Shown here: piece after piece, positions 6,296 through 10,435 of the stretch | Numbering within the stretch: position 1 is the first letter of the stretch | Layout: every line of letters starts with the position of its first letter | NCBI GenBank assembly: GCA_002395925.1 | Contig: DGVM01000062.1 | Location: 1-10,435 of the forward strand | Length of the DNA: 10,435 bases | From: Bacteroidales bacterium UBA4284 | Lineage (GTDB): Bacteria > Bacteroidota > Bacteroidia > Bacteroidales > UBA932 | Direction: 5' to 3' | The notes under the pieces: generated by a model | Told to the model about the DNA's origin: nothing | The model's input: the letters and a program-made list of their open reading frames with translations, nothing else | The model's database searches: none | Program-made: the position numbers and the translations under genes

Positions 6296-8196
6296 CAATC
6301 TATTAACGAGCCCCACTCTTCGGTCTTGGCGTCAAGGTCGCGCTTGCACTCAAGATACTCGCGGGTGAGCTCCATTATATCATCTTTTTCTCCCGGGGCC
6401 GACAGAACCGATTCTATGGCGGCCATACGGGCTTCTATCTTTTCTATCTGGTCCTCAAGATAAGAAATCCTGTTCTTTTTCTTGCGGTCCTGCCGGGACT
6501 TCTCTTTCATCTCCTCCCGGGCGGCTGTCTCCTTGCGGACTTCGGGCTTTTGCTTCTCCGCCCCTCTTTCGAGTTCCTGAAGCGTCTCCAGCTTGCGGCG
6601 TTCCAGGAATTCGCTCACACTTCCAAGGTGCTCGATGACGTGTCCGTCGCGGAATTCGTACAGCTTGTCAACGAGCGAATCGAGAAAGTCCCTGTCGTGA
6701 CTGACAACAACGAGCGTGCCAGTATAGGATTTGAGAGCCTGCTTGAGTATATCCTTCGACTTGATATCCATGTGGTTCGTGGGCTCGTCGAGGGCCAGCA
6801 GATTATGGCTCTGGAGCATGAGGCGGGCCATGCCAAGCCGTGCCCTTTCTCCTCCGGACAGCACGCTGACGCGCTTGTCTATGTCTTCTCCGCGGAAGAG
6901 GAACTGGGCGAGGATGTCGCGCAGCTTGGTCCGTATATCGCCTACCGCGATGCGGTCGAGGGTGCTGAACACGGTCTCGTTCTTATCGAGCACCTCTTCC
7001 TGATTCTGGGCGTAATAGCCTATGTCAACATTGTGTCCGAGCACCGACTCCCCCTCCAGTGGCTGCAGTTCCCCGGTAATCACGCGCATCAGGGTGGTTT
7101 TTCCTTCACCGTTGCGGCCAACCAGAGCTACCTTCTCTCCGCGCTTGATTTCTATGTTTGCGTCACGGAACACCACTTTCCCGGGGTACCCTGCAGAAAG
7201 GCCTGTCGCTTTGTATGCAACGTCGCCGCTGCGGGGTGCCGGCGGAAACTTTACGGTAAGCCGTACGTTGTCGGTCTCGTCTATCTCTATGCGGTCGAGC
7301 TTCTCGAGGGCTTTTATGCGCGACTGCACCTGGTTGGACTTGGTGGGCTTGTAGCGGAAGGCCTGGATGAACTCTTCGGTCTTCTGGATCATTCGCTGCT
7401 GATTTTCGTATGCAGCGGTCTGCTGCGCTATGCGTTCGGCCCTGAGTTCCAGATACTTGGAATAAGGAACCTTGTAGTCGTGCACATGGCCGAGCATTAT
7501 CTCCACGGTACGGTTGGTCACGTTGTCCAGGAACTTGCGGTCGTGGGAGACCAGCAGCAGACTCCCGCGACGGTTCTTGAGATAATCTTCCAGCCACTCG
7601 ATAGACTCTATGTCGAGGTGATTGGTAGGTTCGTCGAGCATCAGCAGGTCGGGACGGCGCAGGAGTATCTTGGCCAGTTCGATCCGCATGTTCCAGCCCT
7701 GGCTGAATGTTTCCGTCTTGCGCTCCAGTTCGTCGTCGCGGAATCCCAAGCCGCGAAGGGTCTTGCGGGCCTGGACTTCCGGCGGCTCGCTGTGAGCCAC
7801 CGACAAACGGTCGTTAAGGTCCGAGAGCCTGTTGATAAGCTCCGCATAAGCATCTGATTCGTAATCGCTACGCTCTGCCAGCTGCGCCGTGATGGCTTCT
7901 ATTTCGGCCTCCAGCCCGGAGGTCTCGCTGAAGACCGTCATGGTCTCCTCCATCACCGTACGCCCCTTGTGATGCTCCATTATCTGGGGCAGATAGCCTA
8001 TAGATACACCGGACGGACGGTCAATGTGGCCGGAAGTGGGACTCTGCAAGCCCATTATGAGTTTCATCAGAGTGGACTTCCCCGCTCCGTTCTTGCCCAC
8101 CAGGCCGATCTTGTCGTTGTCGCTGATGTGGAAATTGATGGAGTCCAGCAGGGTGAAGCCTCCCCAGGATACGGTAAGGTTGTCAATCGATATCAT
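6295..8196 (-). CDS. ABC-F family ATPase, YheS-like
   Basis: A 633-residue cytosolic ABC-F ATPase with two cassettes, presumably acting on the ribosome. Cassette 1: Walker A GKNGAGKST (34-42), signature FSQGW (164-168), Walker B LLMLDEP (184-190). Inter-domain linker about 242-305 includes FRYKPTKSNQVQSRIKALEK, close to the YheS/eukaryotic ABCF type and unlike Uup. Cassette 2: Walker A GRNGEGKTT (360-368), signature LSGGE (446-450), Walker B LLALDEP (466-472). Both catalytic glutamates (Glu189, Glu471) are present. The C-terminal 90 residues are a highly charged coiled coil (about 540-630). In FSQGW, Gln sits where the LSGGQ consensus has its first Gly, so composite ATP site 2 may be weaker. 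No feature singles it out as an antibiotic-resistance ABC-F. The ATG at 8196 lies 14 bases inside the end of tatC; an AAGG six bases upstream is only a weak ribosome-binding site. Confidence 0.92.
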   Translation of the reverse strand: MISIDNLTVSWGGFTLLDSINFHISDNDKIGLVGKNGAGKSTLMKLIMGLQSPTSGHIDRPSGVSIGYLPQIMEHHKGRTVMEETMTVFSETSGLEAEIEAITAQLAERSDYESDAYAELINRLSDLNDRLSVAHSEPPEVQARKTLRGLGFRDDELERKTETFSQGWNMRIELAKILLRRPDLLMLDEPTNHLDIESIEWLEDYLKNRRGSLLLVSHDRKFLDNVTNRTVEIMLGHVHDYKVPYSKYLELRAERIAQQTAAYENQQRMIQKTEEFIQAFRYKPTKSNQVQSRIKALEKLDRIEIDETDNVRLTVKFPPAPRSGDVAYKATGLSAGYPGKVVFRDANIEIKRGEKVALVGRNGEGKTTLMRVITGELQPLEGESVLGHNVDIGYYAQNQEEVLDKNETVFSTLDRIAVGDIRTKLRDILAQFLFRGEDIDKRVSVLSGGERARLGMARLMLQSHNLLALDEPTNHMDIKSKDILKQALKSYTGTLVVVSHDRDFLDSLVDKLYEFRDGHVIEHLGSVSEFLERRKLETLQELERGAEKQKPEVRKETAAREEMKEKSRQDRKKKNRISYLEDQIEKIEARMAAIESVLSAPGEKDDIMELTREYLECKRDLDAKTEEWGSLID

Positions 8197-8941
8197 AGGC
8201 CTTGGGAGACATCAGGATGGATATTTCGTACAGAAGATAAAGCGGAGCCGCCACTACCAGCATGGAAAGCGGGTCGGCAGGAGTGACTATAGCCGCCAGG
8301 ATAAGCACGGCCACGACCGCATAACGGCGCCCCTTGCGGAGCATGCCCCTGTCGAGTATGCCTATGCGCGAGAGTGCCCAGATTATCGTAGGGAACTCGA
8401 ACGCCAGGCCCACAAGCAGTACGGTCGAAGTGAACATCGACATATAGGAACCAATGGTTATAGCATTGGTTACCATAGAACTGACTGAATAGTTGAGGAA
8501 GAACTGCACGCACGCGGGAAGGACCAGGAAATACCCGGCGGCAACTCCCAGGTAGAAGAATCCGGTCGCCATGAGGAACGCCCCTCCCACAGCCTTGCGC
8601 TCATTGTCGTACAAGGCAGGGACAAGGAAACGCCAGACTTCCCAAAGAATATACGGGAACGCCAGGATGAGCGCCGCACCGAAAGCCGCCTGCAGATGGA
8701 CCAGGAACTGGGCGGCCATCTCTACATTTATGAGTTCGAGTTTGAAATCCCAGCCAAGCAGGCGGTAGATAATGAAATCCGGCGATGCCGGCAGGAAAAT
8801 CACCCGGAACAAAGGCTCCTTGAAGACAAAGCCCAGGATGGCGAACAGGCACAAAGCCAGAATTGAGCGGAACAAAGTCCCCCTCAATTCTTCAAGATGG
8901 TCCCAGAAGGACATCTCTTTGTCTTTGGTGCCGCCAGCCAC
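8183..8941 (-). CDS. tatC: Sec-independent (twin-arginine) protein translocase TatC
   Basis: A 252-residue inner-membrane protein, the signal-peptide receptor of the Tat pathway, which exports folded proteins bearing twin-arginine signals. Family marks are FWDHLEELR near the N-terminus (12-20), the loop after TM2 with PYILWEVWRFLVPALYDNER (96-115, acidic Glu101), and TPADPLSM (220-227) before the last helix. Six hydrophobic helices are seen at about 24-40, 75-97, 117-142, 165-187, 205-220 and 224-243. The start is taken as GTG at 8941, two bases after the tatA stop and 8 bases after AAGGAG; ATG at 8914 (residue 10) would still keep the conserved region. Its stop lies inside the next gene (14-base overlap). 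Paired with tatA, it forms the minimal two-component Tat system; no tatB-like gene is visible here. Confidence 0.95.
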   Translation of the reverse strand: MAGGTKDKEMSFWDHLEELRGTLFRSILALCLFAILGFVFKEPLFRVIFLPASPDFIIYRLLGWDFKLELINVEMAAQFLVHLQAAFGAALILAFPYILWEVWRFLVPALYDNERKAVGGAFLMATGFFYLGVAAGYFLVLPACVQFFLNYSVSSMVTNAITIGSYMSMFTSTVLLVGLAFEFPTIIWALSRIGILDRGMLRKGRRYAVVAVLILAAIVTPADPLSMLVVAAPLYLLYEISILMSPKAYDID

Positions 8942-8943
8942 AG

Positions 8944-9162
8944 CTACGACTCCTTCTTGGAATCTTCTTCTTTCTTCGCAGGCTCGGAAGTGCCGTTGAT
9001 CTGGTCGTCGATATCGTTCATTCCCTCCTTGAAACTCTTGACGCCTTTTCCAAGGCCTTTCATGAGTTCGGGAATCTTTTTGCCACCGAACAGAAGCAAT
9101 ATCACCAGGGCGATGATGACTATCTGCCAGGGTCCTATTACGCCAAGCGGATAAACTACCAT
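8944..9162 (-). CDS. tatA: Sec-independent protein translocase TatA/TatE family subunit
   Basis: A 72-residue single-span protein that oligomerises with TatC to form the translocation path of the Tat system. Residues 9-25 ([17 protein letters not shown]) are the membrane helix, followed at once by the hinge FGGKKIPEL (25-33), the amphipathic helix [16 protein letters not shown] (33-48) and a charged, lysine/glutamate-rich tail. This is the TatA/E rather than TatB pattern. The ATG at 9162 is chosen because the membrane helix follows directly and it is 10 bases after the valS stop; an in-frame ATG at 9267 would add 35 residues from inside valS that do not resemble the family. The TAG stop is two bases before the tatC GTG, so the two are almost certainly translated from one message. 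Confidence 0.95.
   Translation of the reverse strand: MVVYPLGVIGPWQIVIIALVILLLFGGKKIPELMKGLGKGVKSFKEGMNDIDDQINGTSEPAKKEEDSKKES
8950..8955 (-). promoter_or_regulatory. Shine-Dalgarno-like AAGGAG before tatC
   Basis: The minus strand reads AAGGAG at 8955-8950, eight bases before the GTG at 8941, inside the last codons of tatA. It is the only strong Shine-Dalgarno match among the starts in this window and supports the GTG start. Because it also encodes Lys-Glu in the lysine-rich TatA tail, chance cannot be excluded. Confidence 0.5.
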
Positions 9163-9172
9163 AATATGCTGA

Positions 9173-10435
9173 TTAGAGGTTTTGCAATGATGCCTCGAGC
9201 GCCTCGATGCGCGCGAGGGCGTCGGATTCTTTCTTGCGTTCCATATCCACCACGGACTGAGGCGCATGGCTTACGAATTTCTCGTTGGAAAGCTTTGCCC
9301 TCACTCCGGCAAGGAACTTCCGCTGATGCTCCAGTTCCGCCTCTATCTTGGCCTTTTCGGCATCGGTATCGACGAATCCTGCAAGAGGGATGCTGCATTT
9401 GACAGTACCCACGATAAAGCTTACGGACGCACCTTCCACACTGTCGTCGAAACCGCTGACAAAGGCGGCCTTGGCTATGACGGGAAGCAGTTCCTCGGGG
9501 AAATCGCCTTCGATGAAAAGCCGCAGGGGCTCACGCGGAGGAATCTGTTTCTGGGCCCTGACGCCGCGTATGCCCGCGATAATCTGACGGGCGGCGTCGA
9601 AGCTGTCGAGGAATGCGGAATCGTAGGGACCGGCGACCGGAGTTCTCTCGAACATGATGGTCTGCCCGGCGCTGCGGTCTGCCATGGCATGCCATATCTC
9701 TTCCGTTATGAAGGGCATGACGGGGTGTATAAGCTTGAGAAGCTTGTCGAAGAAGCCCACGGTCGCATCGTAGGTGTATCCGTCGATGGCTTCGCCGAAG
9801 GCAGGCTTGACCAGCTCGAGGTACCAGCTGCAATAGTCGTCCCAGAAGAGCTTGTAGATAGCCATGAGGGCGTCGCCGATGCGGAATTTGCTGTAATGGT
9901 CTTCAACGGTCTCGATGGTGCGGGACAGGAGGTTGTCGAACCACTTGACGGCAATGCGGGAGGCGTCGCTCTGACGGCCTTCGGGATCAACCCGCCAGCC
10001 GCTTACCAGACGCCACGAATTCCATATCTTGCCGCAGAAATTGCGTCCCTGCTCAACCTGCGACTCGTCGTAAAGGATGTCGTTTCCGGCAGAGGAGCAG
10101 AGGAGCATGCCCAGGCGGACGGAGTCGGCGCCGTACTTCTCGATGAGTACGAGGGGGTCCGGACTGTTGCCGAGGGTCTTGCTCATCTTTCGGCCAAGCT
10201 TGTCGCGGACGATTCCGGTAAAATAGACGTTGCGGAACGGGATGTCCTGCATGAATTCGTTTCCGGCCATGACCATTCGTGCGACCCAGAAGAAGATGAT
10301 GTCGGGGCCGGTTACGAGGTCGCTGGTGGGATAGTAATAGCTGAGATCCCTGTTAGGCTTGTGCTCGGGATGACCGGGACGGGCAGGGTCGAAAACGCTG
10401 ATAGGCCACAGCCAGCTGCTGAACCAGGTGTCGAG
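9173..10435 (-). CDS. valS: Valyl-tRNA synthetase, C-terminal 420 residues (5' part outside the window)
   Basis: Charges tRNA(Val) with valine; class I aminoacyl-tRNA synthetase, cytosolic. The frame is open from the window edge at 10435 without a start, so the N-terminal half (HIGH motif and most of the editing domain) is missing. Visible in order, numbering from the edge: [11 protein letters not shown] (1-11), diagnostic of Val[15 protein letters not shown] (42-54); the class I KMSK loop as [14 protein letters not shown] (81-94; KMSKT at 10189-10175); an anticodon-binding helical domain (about 140-330); and the ValRS C-terminal coiled coil (about 350-420) that contacts the tRNA. KMSKT instead of KMSKS is a conservative change. 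The ATG at 10276 is internal, not a start. It ends 10 bases before tatA and is the first visible gene of the minus-strand unit. Confidence 0.97.
   Translation of the reverse strand, partial: LDTWFSSWLWPISVFDPARPGHPEHKPNRDLSYYYPTSDLVTGPDIIFFWVARMVMAGNEFMQDIPFRNVYFTGIVRDKLGRKMSKTLGNSPDPLVLIEKYGADSVRLGMLLCSSAGNDILYDESQVEQGRNFCGKIWNSWRLVSGWRVDPEGRQSDASRIAVKWFDNLLSRTIETVEDHYSKFRIGDALMAIYKLFWDDYCSWYLELVKPAFGEAIDGYTYDATVGFFDKLLKLIHPVMPFITEEIWHAMADRSAGQTIMFERTPVAGPYDSAFLDSFDAARQIIAGIRGVRAQKQIPPREPLRLFIEGDFPEELLPVIAKAAFVSGFDDSVEGASVSFIVGTVKCSIPLAGFVDTDAEKAKIEAELEHQRKFLAGVRAKLSNEKFVSHAPQSVVDMERKKESDALARIEALEASLQNL

Noticed and set aside
6550..7857. 435-codon open frame on the plus strand
   Set aside because: Antisense to the YheS-like ABC-F gene, whose motifs are intact on the minus strand; a stop-poor shadow.
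6295..8196. Antibiotic-resistance (ARE-type) ABC-F protein
   Set aside because: The linker and C-terminal coiled coil match housekeeping YheS-like proteins, and there is no resistance-gene neighbour, leader peptide or mobile context.
8183..9162. Tat substrates encoded beside tatA and tatC
   Set aside because: The two exported proteins in the window have ordinary Sec signal peptides without a twin-arginine motif.
8863..9402. 179-codon plus-strand frame across the tatA region
   Set aside because: It crosses tatC, tatA and valS in antisense and has no recognisable family; the minus-strand genes explain the sequence.
10274..10276. ATG at 10276 as the start of a short gene
   Set aside because: The frame stays open to the window edge and encodes the ValRS signature [11 protein letters not shown] upstream, so this is an internal methionine of a truncated valS.

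Overview
The window looks like chromosomal DNA of a GC-rich member of Bacteroidota, probably Bacteroidales (by eye about 55-58% GC; not computed). The support is indirect but consistent: start codons almost all lack Shine-Dalgarno sequences, the one clear promoter matches the Bacteroidota sigma-ABfr consensus (TTTG, 19 bp, TAnnTTTG), and several products (GIN-domain protein, long-form PLP aminotransferase, TatA/TatC without TatB) have the form usual in that phylum. Every protein gene can be assigned to a known family. I see no mobile element, CRISPR array, phage gene or defence system, and no gene-free stretch over 300 bases; the longest non-coding gap is 62 bases (68-129).

Left part (1-2785): a tRNA-Ala(CGC) gene on the minus strand, cut by the window edge at its 3' end, has its own promoter in the 62-base gap. 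Diverging from it, a two-gene plus-strand unit encodes a secreted alpha/beta-hydrolase and the ABC-F ATPase Uup, with one base between the two genes.

Right part (2777-10435): one tightly packed minus-strand unit of eight genes reads, in transcription order, valS (5' part outside the window), tatA, tatC, a YheS-like ABC-F ATPase, a secreted GIN-domain (DUF2807) protein, a class I/II PLP aminotransferase, ybaK and dapF. Junctions run from a 10-base gap to a 14-base overlap, including two ATGA overlaps and one TGATG overlap, so the genes are probably co-transcribed and partly translationally coupled. Its 3' end meets the plus-strand unit head-on, and the uup and dapF stop codons lie within a 9-base overlap.

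Functionally the window is mostly housekeeping. Translation and its quality control are over-represented: tRNA-Ala, valyl-tRNA synthetase, the mischarged-tRNA editing protein YbaK and two different ABC-F proteins. The rest covers protein export (TatA/TatC), diaminopimelate/lysine and cell-wall precursor synthesis (DapF, perhaps with the aminotransferase) and two exported proteins of unknown specific role. I did not find a convincing undescribed system. The points most worth a second look are the function of the aminotransferase beside dapF, the 18-22-residue repeat of the GIN-domain protein, the altered signature motif in the YheS-like protein, and the compact regulatory features (shared divergent intergenic, convergent stop overlap, SD-led GTG start of tatC).
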